From WHTF01 sp964482425 (GTDB taxonomy: Bacteria > Desulfobacterota > Binatia > UBA9968), in NCBI GenBank assembly GCA_964482425.1, contig CAYZXN010000228.1, forward strand, positions 1-5,449: DNA of 5,449 nt. Direction: 5' to 3'. Positions 1-5,311 of the stretch are shown piece after piece. The notes under the pieces are model-generated. The model was not told where the DNA came from and did no database searches. It saw only the letters and a list, made by a program, of their open reading frames with translations. Position 1 is the stretch's first letter. Each line of letters starts with the position of its first letter. The position numbers were made by a program, and so were the translations under genes.

Positions 1-479
1 TCAGCGCAACCGAGCGGCCGGAGCGCCATCACGATCACTCGATCGGCAACGAAACAACTCTGGATAAGCCGGTCACAGACAAAGAGCGCATGAAAGGAAT
101 TCTCTGGGAGCTTGTCGAGGAGGTCGGCGGCAGGCTGCGCAAGGAAAACTGCCATGCCCGCTGCCTTGTGCTCAAGATCCGCTACAGCGACTTTCACACC
201 ATCACCCGCTCGCGCACCTTGAGTTCGCCGACCTGCTTCGATCGGGAGATTTTTGAGGTGGTCAGCGGGCTGCTCGAGCAAAATATCGTTCCAGGCAAAG
301 CAGTTCGGCTCCTGGGAGTCAGCGCCGGCGCGCTGCAGAGTTCCGGTTGGCAGGAATCGCTGCTCGATGGCGACAAGCGCAAGTCCTGGGACAGGCTCTA
401 CCGGGCGATCGATCGGCTGCGGGACAAGTATGGCGAGGACGCCATTGGAACGGCTACGCCGCGCAATCGCCGCGGTTGA
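1..479 (+). CDS. dinB: DNA polymerase IV (Y-family, DinB), C-terminal fragment
   Basis: Partial at the 5' end; the reading frame is open from base 3 to the TGA at 477-479, giving 158 visible residues. The frame continues upstream of the first ATG (base 90) with the stretch SIGNETTLDKPVTDKE, which matches the linker and start of the little-finger (palm-associated) domain of Y-family polymerases (compare KSIGxExTF in DinB proteins). The rest has the expected pattern: a helix with GGRLRKE, the strand LVLKIRYSDFHTITRSRTL, a second helix, then VRLLGVSAGAL, and a closing RLRDKYGEDAIGTA tail typical of DinB. In the family this domain grips template-primer DNA during error-prone lesion bypass in the cytoplasm. 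The catalytic palm and fingers lie outside the window, so activity cannot be judged. I see no QLxLF-like sliding-clamp motif at the extreme C-terminus. The gene ends 39 bp before hemE in the same direction, and nothing indicates a functional link. Family call is strong; the Pol IV subtype is inferred. Confidence 0.85.
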   Translation, partial: SATERPERHHDHSIGNETTLDKPVTDKERMKGILWELVEEVGGRLRKENCHARCLVLKIRYSDFHTITRSRTLSSPTCFDREIFEVVSGLLEQNIVPGKAVRLLGVSAGALQSSGWQESLLDGDKRKSWDRLYRAIDRLRDKYGEDAIGTATPRNRRG

Positions 480-504
480 TTTCACCGGCAAAGCTCCGTA
501 AGGT
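476..504 (+). promoter_or_regulatory. Weak candidate promoter in front of hemE
   Basis: TTGATT at 476-481 (4 of 6 matches to TTGACA, overlapping the dinB stop) is followed after 17 bp by TAAGGT at 499-504 (3 of 6 matches to TATAAT, including the important first, second and last positions). The gap between dinB and hemE is only 39 bp, so hemE could equally be read through from dinB. In this layout any transcript would begin close to, or only a few bases before, the ATG at 519. Treat as speculative. Confidence 0.18.
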
Positions 505-518
505 TTTTACACTCCGCA

Positions 519-1562
519 ATGAGCCGCACAACAAACAATCTTCATCCTTTTCTTGCTGCTTGTCGCCGCGAAGTCACGCCTTACACCCCCGTCTGGCTTA
601 TGCGCCAGGCGGGCCGCTACATGGAAGACTACCGCAAGCTGCGCGCGCAATACGGCTTTCTCGAGCTCTGCAAGAGACCCGACCTGGCCGCCGAGATTAC
701 CGTCACGCCGGTGGAGCGGCTCAAGGTCGACGCCGCCATTTTATTTGCCGATATCTTGCTGATTCTGGAGCCCATGGGCGTCGGCCTTGAATACTCAAAA
801 GGCGATGGCCCCGTCATTCACCGCCCGGTGCGCAGCGGCAAGGACGTCGACGGTCTGAGAGAATTCGACCCGGAAGAAGAGCTTTCTTTCGTCTACGACG
901 CGGTCAAACAAAGCCGTAAAGCGCTGACAGACCGCGTGCCGCTGATCGGCTTTGCCGGGGCGCCCTTCACCCTGGCCTCTTATCTGATCGAAGGCTCGGG
1001 ATCGCGCAATTACATCCACGCCAAAAAACTTTACTACAACGCTCCCGAGGCGTGGCACCGGCTCATGCAGCGGCTTTCCCAGCTCATCACGAAATACTTG
1101 AACTGCCAGATTGCCGCCGGCGCCCAAGCCGTGCAACTTTTCGACAGCTGGGCCGGTTGTCTTACCCCGGGCGATTACGAGCAGTTTGCATTACCGTATA
1201 CACGGTCGATCATCGCCGGGATTGTCCCCGGCACGCCGGTGATCAATTTCAGCACGGGCACGTCCGGCTTGCTGAAGCATATCCGCGCCGCCGGCGGCGA
1301 TGTGATCGGCCTCGATTGGCGCGTGAACCTCGACGAGGGCTGGCACACCGTCGGACATGACGTGGCGGTCCAGGGCAATCTCGATCCCGTGGCGCTTTTT
1401 GCGTCGCCCAAAGAAATCCGGCGGCGCTGCGCCGGCGTGCTGCGCCGTGCCGCCGGGCGGCCCGGGCACATCTTCAATCTCGGACATGGAGTTCTGCCGG
1501 AAACGCCGGTGGATCACGTCGTAGCGATGGTCGAAGCGGTCCATGAGCTCAGCGCCCGGTAG
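519..1562 (+). CDS. hemE: Uroporphyrinogen III decarboxylase
   Basis: 347 residues, the usual length for HemE. It removes four acetate carboxyls from uroporphyrinogen III to give coproporphyrinogen III, without a cofactor, in the cytoplasm. Family signatures are intact: PVWLMRQAGRYM near residues 24-35, whose Arg29 and Arg33 bind substrate carboxylates; FADIL with Asp78, the equivalent of human catalytic Asp86; the second signature GFAGAPFTLASYLIEG at 144-159 with conserved Tyr155; and NLGHGVLPETPVDHV near 320-334 with His323, equivalent to human His339. Every key residue I can place is present, so the enzyme should be active. The start is forced: the dinB stop (477-479) is in the same frame and no ATG, GTG or TTG occurs in frame between it and 519. 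The Shine-Dalgarno-like TAAGG at 499-503 is about 15 bp away and weak. First gene of a hemE-hemH-hemY run; its stop is followed 5 bp later by the hemH ATG, implying co-transcription and probably coupled translation. Confidence 0.97.
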   Translation: MSRTTNNLHPFLAACRREVTPYTPVWLMRQAGRYMEDYRKLRAQYGFLELCKRPDLAAEITVTPVERLKVDAAILFADILLILEPMGVGLEYSKGDGPVIHRPVRSGKDVDGLREFDPEEELSFVYDAVKQSRKALTDRVPLIGFAGAPFTLASYLIEGSGSRNYIHAKKLYYNAPEAWHRLMQRLSQLITKYLNCQIAAGAQAVQLFDSWAGCLTPGDYEQFALPYTRSIIAGIVPGTPVINFSTGTSGLLKHIRAAGGDVIGLDWRVNLDEGWHTVGHDVAVQGNLDPVALFASPKEIRRRCAGVLRRAAGRPGHIFNLGHGVLPETPVDHVVAMVEAVHELSAR

Positions 1563-1567
1563 TCTTG

Positions 1568-2518
1568 ATGGCTCTTCCTTACCAAGCTGTCATGTTAATC
1601 GCCTTCGGCGGCCCCGCATCCGCCGCGGAGATCCGGCCGTTCCTAGCGCGCGTAACCGAGGGCCTGGCGATCCCGGCGCAGCGCCTTGAGGAGGTTGCGC
1701 ACCATTACGAAGCTGTCGGCGGCAAGTCGCCACTGAACGAAATTACCGCTCGCCAAGCTCACGCTCTGGAAAAGCTCCTGCAGGAAAAAGCCATGCCCTT
1801 ACGCGTCTATGTCGGCATGCGTCATACCACGCCTTTTTTTCGCGACACCTTAAAGCAAATGGCCAACGAGAGGGTGCGCCGGGCGCTGGGATTCATATTA
1901 TCCTCACATCGCAGCGAGGCGAGTTGGGAGCGCTATCAGAAAAACATTGCCGCTGCGCGACTGGAATTAAACGCCGGCGCGCCCGAAATCGACTACTGCC
2001 CCGGATGGCACGATCATCCGCTTTTCATCGAGTGCTGGGCCGATCTCGTCCAAGCGAGTCTTGCCGCGATCGCGCCCGCACAGTGTCCGGTCACTCCTCT
2101 GATCTTCACCGCGCACAGCATACCGATGGCGATGGCCCAGCGATCGCCGTACGTCGAACAGATCGAGGCCACGGCTCGCCTGATCGCGGCCAAGATCGGC
2201 CATGAGCGCTGGTCGATCGCCTACCAGAGCCGCAGCGGCAGACCGGCCGATCCGTGGCTCGAGCCGGACGTGAATTCTGTGATCCGCGATTTTGCATCCG
2301 GCAATGTCGCCGATGTCGTGGTGGCGCCGATCGGATTTGTCTGCGACCACGTCGAGGTGCTTTACGATCTCGATATCGAGGCGAGGCAGACAGCGGCTAG
2401 CTGCCGGATAAAGCTGCACCGCGCCGCTTGTCCCAACGATCATCCCGCCTTCGTCCGCATGATGGCCGACGTCATATCGAGGAGGATGAGCCATCCTGAC
2501 CTGCTCGAGATCCGTTAA
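1568..2518 (+). CDS. hemH: Ferrochelatase (protoporphyrin or coproporphyrin type)
   Basis: 316 residues from the ATG at 1568. A TTG directly before it (1565) is also in frame and would add one residue, but ATG is preferred. Ferrochelatases insert Fe2+ into a porphyrin ring. Visible motifs: LIAFGGP (10-16); HHYEAVGGKSPLNEITARQ (45-63); the SSHRSEASWERYQ segment (112-124); FTAHSIP (180-186) with His183, matching the metal-binding His183 of B. subtilis HemH; YQSRSGRPADPWLEPD (219-234); and APIGFVCDHVEVLYDLDIEA (253-272) with the conserved active-site Glu263. The length suits a soluble bacterial form without a membrane tail. No cysteine cluster of the actinobacterial [2Fe-2S] type is seen near the C-terminus, only Cys279 and Cys288. 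Phe13 stands where B. subtilis has Tyr13, a coproheme ligand in Firmicutes. Gene order matches the B. subtilis hemEHY operon, in which this enzyme is a coproporphyrin ferrochelatase (CpfC), so substrate is undecided. No strong Shine-Dalgarno is visible; translation is probably coupled to hemE. Confidence 0.95.
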   Translation: MALPYQAVMLIAFGGPASAAEIRPFLARVTEGLAIPAQRLEEVAHHYEAVGGKSPLNEITARQAHALEKLLQEKAMPLRVYVGMRHTTPFFRDTLKQMANERVRRALGFILSSHRSEASWERYQKNIAAARLELNAGAPEIDYCPGWHDHPLFIECWADLVQASLAAIAPAQCPVTPLIFTAHSIPMAMAQRSPYVEQIEATARLIAAKIGHERWSIAYQSRSGRPADPWLEPDVNSVIRDFASGNVADVVVAPIGFVCDHVEVLYDLDIEARQTAASCRIKLHRAACPNDHPAFVRMMADVISRRMSHPDLLEIR

Positions 2519-2540
2519 AAATTTCACCCCCGCCGTGTAT

Positions 2541-2562
2541 TCACCGCAAGCCGACGGTGAGG
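2541..2562 (+). promoter_or_regulatory. Hairpin overlapping the hemY ribosome-binding site
   Basis: TCACCG at 2541-2546 and CGGTGA at 2555-2560 form a perfect 6-bp inverted repeat with an 8-base loop; a G-U pair (2540-2561) can extend it. The 3' arm covers most of the only Shine-Dalgarno-like sequence for hemY, GTGAGG at 2557-2562, which lies 4 bp before the ATG at 2567. In mRNA the hairpin would partly hide this site, so it could tune hemY translation. There is no T-run after it, so it is not an intrinsic terminator. The pairing is seen directly; the regulatory role is inferred. Confidence 0.35.
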
Positions 2563-2566
2563 CTGC

Positions 2567-4012
2567 ATGAGCCGTCGCATTGTGGTGATCGGCGGCGGCA
2601 TCGCCGGATTGGCCGCCGCTCACCGCCTGGTGGAGTTGAAAAACGACAACTCCTTGGATCTGGAAATTACTCTCCTGGAGGCCTCGAACCGGCTCGGCGG
2701 CTGCATCGCGACCGAGCGGCTCGATGACTTCCTGATCGAGGGCGGACCGGATTCCTTTATCAGCGAAAAACCCGCGGCGCTGCGCCTGTGTGAACGGATA
2801 GGTTTGGCTTCGCGTTTAGTATCGACGCAAACGGCCTACCAGAAAATTTACCTGGTTCATGAAGGCAAGCTCGTACCGCTTCCCGAAGGCTTCTTCCTGC
2901 TGGCGCCGACGCGCCTGGCGCCTTTTCTGCGAACGCCGCTTTTTTCCTGGGCCGGAAAACTGCGCATGGCGGCGGAACTTTTTGTCCCGCGCGGCGACGC
3001 CGATCGGGATGAAAGTCTTGGCTCATTCGTCCGCCGCCGTTTCGGCAGCGAAGCTCTGGCGCGCGTTGCCCAGCCGCTCGTGGGCGGCATCTACGCCGCC
3101 GATCCCGACGAGCTCAGTCTTGCCGCCACCATGCCGCGCTTCAGGGATATGGAACGAAGCAACCGTAGCGTGACCTGGGCGATGTGGTCCGAACAACGCC
3201 GACGTGCGCGTAAGCGCGAACCCGGCAGCGGCGCGCGCTGGAGCTTGTTTGTCACCCTGGCCGGCGGCATGCAGGAACTGGTCGATACGCTGGCCCGGCG
3301 ATTGCCCCAAGGAAGTGTTCATCTGAACACAGCCGTTATCGGGTTGGCGCGCGACGAACGCACACGGTCCTGGCGCATCGCCACGGCCGATCACACGATT
3401 CTCGAGGCCGACGGCGTTGTCCTGGCGACTCCGGCGTTTCGCACGGCCGCGATGCTCACTGCCACCGCGCCAGACGCAGCCGGAGAGCTGGCTCGCATCC
3501 CCTACGCTTCGACCGCCACAGTGAACCTGGGTTATAGAAATGAAGACTTCCCACGTCTCCCCGACAGCTTCGGCTTTGTCGTACCAGCCATCGAGCGCCG
3601 CAAGATCATTGCCTGCACGTTCAGCAGCCTGAAATACCCCGGCCGCGCCCGGGAGGGAAAAATACTGCTGCGCGCGTTTGTCGGCGGTGGAATGCAGCCC
3701 GAGCTGTTCAACGATGACGACGTGACCATGGAGCAGAACGTCAGAGGTGAACTGTCAAGCTTATTGAAAGTCAGCGCAACGCCGCTGCTCGTTCGCATCC
3801 GCCGCTATCCGACCTCCATGCCCCAGTACCACGTGGGACACCAGGACCGGATACAGCGCATTGAATCCAGGGTGGAGCGCTTTTCCGCTCTCGCGCTGGC
3901 CGGCAGCGCTTATCATGGCGTGGGCATCTCCGACTGTGTTCGCACCGGCGAGGCGGCCGCGGAAAAAATTTTCAAACACGTATCGCCGGTTACTCTTGAC
4001 GCTCCGGTATAA
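2567..4012 (+). CDS. hemY: FAD-dependent protoporphyrinogen/coproporphyrinogen oxidase (HemY type)
   Basis: 481 residues, close to B. subtilis HemY (about 470). Oxygen-dependent flavoenzyme that removes six electrons from protoporphyrinogen IX or coproporphyrinogen III; usually a peripheral membrane protein. The N-terminal Rossmann fold is clear: IVVIGGGIAGLAAA with GxGxxG glycines at 9, 11 and 14, the acidic ribose ligand Glu38, then NRLGGCIATE (41-50) and the substrate-side EGGPDSF (58-64). The family-specific PLVGGIYAADPDELSL begins at residue 170. The C-terminal FAD motif is ALAGSAYHGVGISDCVRTG (443-461). No transmembrane helix or signal peptide stands out. The start ATG has GTGAGG 4 bp upstream. 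Third gene of the hem cluster, 48 bp after hemH. In the hemEHY arrangement of B. subtilis the product is coproporphyrinogen oxidase (CgoX); otherwise it would be PgoX (also called HemG in some schemes). The motifs do not separate these two. Confidence 0.95.
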   Translation: MSRRIVVIGGGIAGLAAAHRLVELKNDNSLDLEITLLEASNRLGGCIATERLDDFLIEGGPDSFISEKPAALRLCERIGLASRLVSTQTAYQKIYLVHEGKLVPLPEGFFLLAPTRLAPFLRTPLFSWAGKLRMAAELFVPRGDADRDESLGSFVRRRFGSEALARVAQPLVGGIYAADPDELSLAATMPRFRDMERSNRSVTWAMWSEQRRRARKREPGSGARWSLFVTLAGGMQELVDTLARRLPQGSVHLNTAVIGLARDERTRSWRIATADHTILEADGVVLATPAFRTAAMLTATAPDAAGELARIPYASTATVNLGYRNEDFPRLPDSFGFVVPAIERRKIIACTFSSLKYPGRAREGKILLRAFVGGGMQPELFNDDDVTMEQNVRGELSSLLKVSATPLLVRIRRYPTSMPQYHVGHQDRIQRIESRVERFSALALAGSAYHGVGISDCVRTGEAAAEKIFKHVSPVTLDAPV

Positions 4013-4025
4013 TGCGGACTATCAG
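3996..4025 (+). promoter_or_regulatory. Candidate promoter at the end of hemY
   Basis: Two overlapping signals lie across the hemY stop codon. TTGACG at 3996-4001 (5 of 6 to the -35 consensus) has TATCAG (4 of 6 to -10) 18 bp downstream at 4020-4025. A perfect TATAAT sits at 4008-4013, sharing its TAA with the hemY stop, but no good -35 lies 16-18 bp before it and it lacks an extended TG. Either could start a transcript for the amidohydrolase gene, leaving a leader of about 110-135 bases. Consensus matching only. Confidence 0.35.
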
Positions 4026-4031
4026 TCAACA

Positions 4032-4049
4032 AGTTTACGTGCAGTTTAC
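4032..4049 (+). repeat. Phased direct repeat AGTTTAC x2
   Basis: AGTTTAC occurs at 4032-4038 and again at 4043-4049, an 11-bp period, about one turn of the DNA helix. It sits just downstream of the candidate promoter boxes and is bracketed by TCAGT (4022-4026) and ACTGA (4048-4052), an inverted pair. This geometry suits a regulator-binding site, but two 7-mers are weak evidence and no regulator gene is in the window. Confidence 0.25.
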
Positions 4050-4065
4050 TGACAACCGTACAGCC

Positions 4066-4137
4066 AAGACACTCTCGGAAGGCAGGCCTGGTAGCAGTAA
4101 GGCTTCAACGCCGCGCTCGGTGCGCAGGCGGTGTCTT
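4066..4137 (+). promoter_or_regulatory. Foldable 72-base leader before the amidohydrolase gene
   Basis: A closing 7-bp stem pairs AAGACAC (4066-4072) with GTGTCTT (4131-4137). Inside are two further stems: AGGCCT (4084-4089) with AGGCTT (4100-4105), 6 bp including one G-U, loop of 10; and CGCCGCGC (4109-4116) with GCGC-A-GGCG (4122-4130), 8 bp with one bulged A, loop TCGGT. Together this is a three-way-junction shape ending just before the GC-rich Shine-Dalgarno region at 4142-4149. It is not a tRNA: the segment before the 3' arm has no TTCGA-type T loop. I recognise no known riboswitch class. GC-rich DNA often offers such pairings by chance. Confidence 0.25.
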
Positions 4138-4154
4138 CGAAGGGCGGGAAACTC

Positions 4155-4985
4155 ATGATGATCATCGATGCTCAAGTTCATATCTGGGCGCCTGAAACGC
4201 CCGAGAAGCCCTATGCCGCGGGCAATGCGTCCAAACCGCACCGTCCGATACCTCTGGGCCATGAAGAACTTCTAAAAGAGATGGACAGTGCCGGTGTCCA
4301 GCGCTGCGTGCTCGTGCCGCCGACATGGGAGGCCGATCGCAACGATACGTCCCTCGCAGCAGCGCGACTCCATCCGGAACGATTCGCCGTCATGGGACGG
4401 CTTAAGATCGACGCGCCCAAGAGCCGCGCTCTGGTCCCGACCTGGAAGGACCAACCGCATATGTTGGGAATCAGAATGGTTTTCAATCACGGCCGCTCGC
4501 GACAGTGGCTGGTCGACGGCACCGCGGACTGGTTCTGGGATGCCGCCGAGCTTCACGACGTGCCGGTGATGGCCTTCGCGCCTCATGACGTGCCCAAGCT
4601 GGGGGCCATCGCCGAGCGTCATCCCGGTCTGCGCATGATCATCGATCACATGGGACTTGGCTCCGCCTTGCGAGGCAAACCGCTGGATCCGGCGGTGGAC
4701 GAAGTTGTGAAAATGGCGCGCCTGCCCAATGTCGCCGTGAAAGTGTCGGCGTTACCCTGCTATGTGGCCGAGCCTTATCCGTTTACGACACTTCACCCGC
4801 TCGTACGGCGGGTGGTCGACTCCTTCGGGCCGCAGCGTTGTTTTTGGGGCACGGATCTGTCCCATCTGCCCTGCCCCTATAAACAAGTCGTGACCCTCTT
4901 TACCGAGGAGCTCGACTTTCTCTCCGACACCGACAGAGAATGGATTATGGGCCGCGGCATCGCTGAATGGCTGAAGTGGCCGTGA
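4155..4985 (+). CDS. Metal-dependent amidohydrolase (amidohydrolase-2 family, COG3618-like)
   Basis: 276 residues from ATG 4155; a second ATG follows at 4158 and a GTG at 4131 is also in frame. I prefer 4155/4158 because GGGCGGGA (4142-4149) lies 5-8 bp before them and relatives begin MIIDAQVHIW. The fold is a TIM-barrel hydrolase related to PF04909, acting on lactones, carboxylates or C-C bonds depending on subfamily; the substrate here is unknown. Visible elements, numbered from 4155: strand-1 motif DAQVHIW (5-11), in which the first metal-ligand histidine of the usual HxH is Gln7 while His9 remains; FAPHD (His144); IIDHMGLG (His165); and WGTDLSHL with Asp234, the usual catalytic/metal aspartate. 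The C-terminus MGRGIAEWLKWP fits this group. No signal peptide, so cytoplasmic. It follows hemY by 142 bp with its own candidate promoter and leader, so it is probably not part of the heme operon. Family call is good; the precise function is not. Confidence 0.85.
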   Translation: MMIIDAQVHIWAPETPEKPYAAGNASKPHRPIPLGHEELLKEMDSAGVQRCVLVPPTWEADRNDTSLAAARLHPERFAVMGRLKIDAPKSRALVPTWKDQPHMLGIRMVFNHGRSRQWLVDGTADWFWDAAELHDVPVMAFAPHDVPKLGAIAERHPGLRMIIDHMGLGSALRGKPLDPAVDEVVKMARLPNVAVKVSALPCYVAEPYPFTTLHPLVRRVVDSFGPQRCFWGTDLSHLPCPYKQVVTLFTEELDFLSDTDREWIMGRGIAEWLKWP

Positions 4986-4989
4986 CAGC

Positions 4990-5100
4990 TTAAAGCTCTT
5001 CATCGCGCGGGTCACTCACGGGTATTTCCGGGCCGGGCACGAGCAGATCTCGCGCCGCACCCGCGGCGATCAGCGCCATGAGCATGCGCGCATGCGTCAT
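4990..5100 (-). pseudogene. 36-codon minus-strand coding-like remnant
   Basis: Minus-strand frame from ATG (5098-5100) to TAA (4990-4992). The peptide contains ARMLMALIAAGAARDLL followed by VPGPEIPVSDPRDEEL and looks like the C-terminal end of a globular protein: one helix, then a proline-rich acidic tail. About 26 of 36 codons end in G or C, as in real genes here. The same frame is closed by a TGA at 5116-5118, and I could not find the rest of the protein in the other minus frames. Its stop lies 4 bp beyond the amidohydrolase stop, in convergent orientation, a normal place for a gene end. The KARMLL-like helix faintly recalls asparaginase C-termini, which is not enough to name it. It could instead be a true small ORF or chance. 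Confidence 0.3.
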
Positions 5101-5104
5101 GCCG
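5074..5104. repeat. Strong near-palindrome / hairpin
   Basis: The core GCATGCGCGCATGC (5082-5095) is a perfect 14-bp palindrome. Pairing extends outwards through ATGA (5078-5081) with TCAT (5097-5100) past one bulged G (5096), then C5077-G-type pairing with one mismatch to 5074 and 5104. The total is a 31-base near-perfect inverted repeat about 90 bp after the amidohydrolase stop. As RNA it would form a stable hairpin on either strand; no T-run follows on the + strand, so it does not look like a classic intrinsic terminator. It overlaps the 5' end of the minus-strand remnant. It could act in transcript end formation, bind a dimeric protein, or be incidental. Confidence 0.5.
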
Positions 5105-5311
5105 TATTGTGCAGTTCAAATCACACGGACCAGTTGGGTGCCTGCGTACTCAAGGCTTGCATCTCACCGACGTGCCCGTAGGTTTATGCGGAATCGGGAT
5201 AATACTTTCCCTTCGCTCATCGGCCGCACGGCTCGATGATAAACCATAGCTACGCGGACTCCGAAGTCATCCGAGCGTGACGATGTTCCGCCTCCGCCGC
5301 GTCCGGCCCTG

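Larger units (their letters stand above)
4986..5311. other. Convergent intergenic region
   Basis: 326 bp between the + strand amidohydrolase and the - strand solute-binding protein fragment. It holds the 36-codon minus-strand remnant (4990-5100) and a strong near-palindrome (5074-5104). From 5105 to 5311 I see no convincing gene on either strand: stops are frequent in all frames, and the best alternative is a 27-codon minus frame at 5164-5247 with no recognisable motif. A GGTTTAT/ATAAACC inverted pair (5181-5187 and 5239-5245) is too widely spaced to mean much. No clear intrinsic terminator with a T-run is present for either flanking gene. Confidence 0.6.

Noticed and set aside
464..478. Small hairpin CAATC/GGTTG at the end of dinB
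   Set aside because: Only 5 bp with a G-U pair, lies inside coding sequence and has no T-run immediately after; not a credible terminator.
1967..2623. Long open frame of 218 codons on the minus strand opposite hemH
   Set aside because: It is antisense to a clearly conserved ferrochelatase, has no recognisable protein motif, and such frames are common opposite GC-rich genes.
4083..4090. CAGGCCTG palindrome
   Set aside because: Eight bases only; occurs often by chance in GC-rich DNA and is absorbed into the larger leader fold.
4066..4140. tRNA-like shape: 72 bases closed by a 7-bp stem
   Set aside because: No TTCGA-type T loop, no proper D arm and no anticodon stem of 5 bp with a 7-base loop could be placed; reported only as a candidate leader structure.
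5181..5245. GGTTTAT / ATAAACC inverted pair
   Set aside because: Arms are 7 bp with a 51-base spacer; expected by chance at this length and not linked to any gene end.
5164..5247. 27-codon minus-strand frame
   Set aside because: Too short, no recognisable motif, no ribosome-binding site, and surrounded by stops; not reported as a gene.
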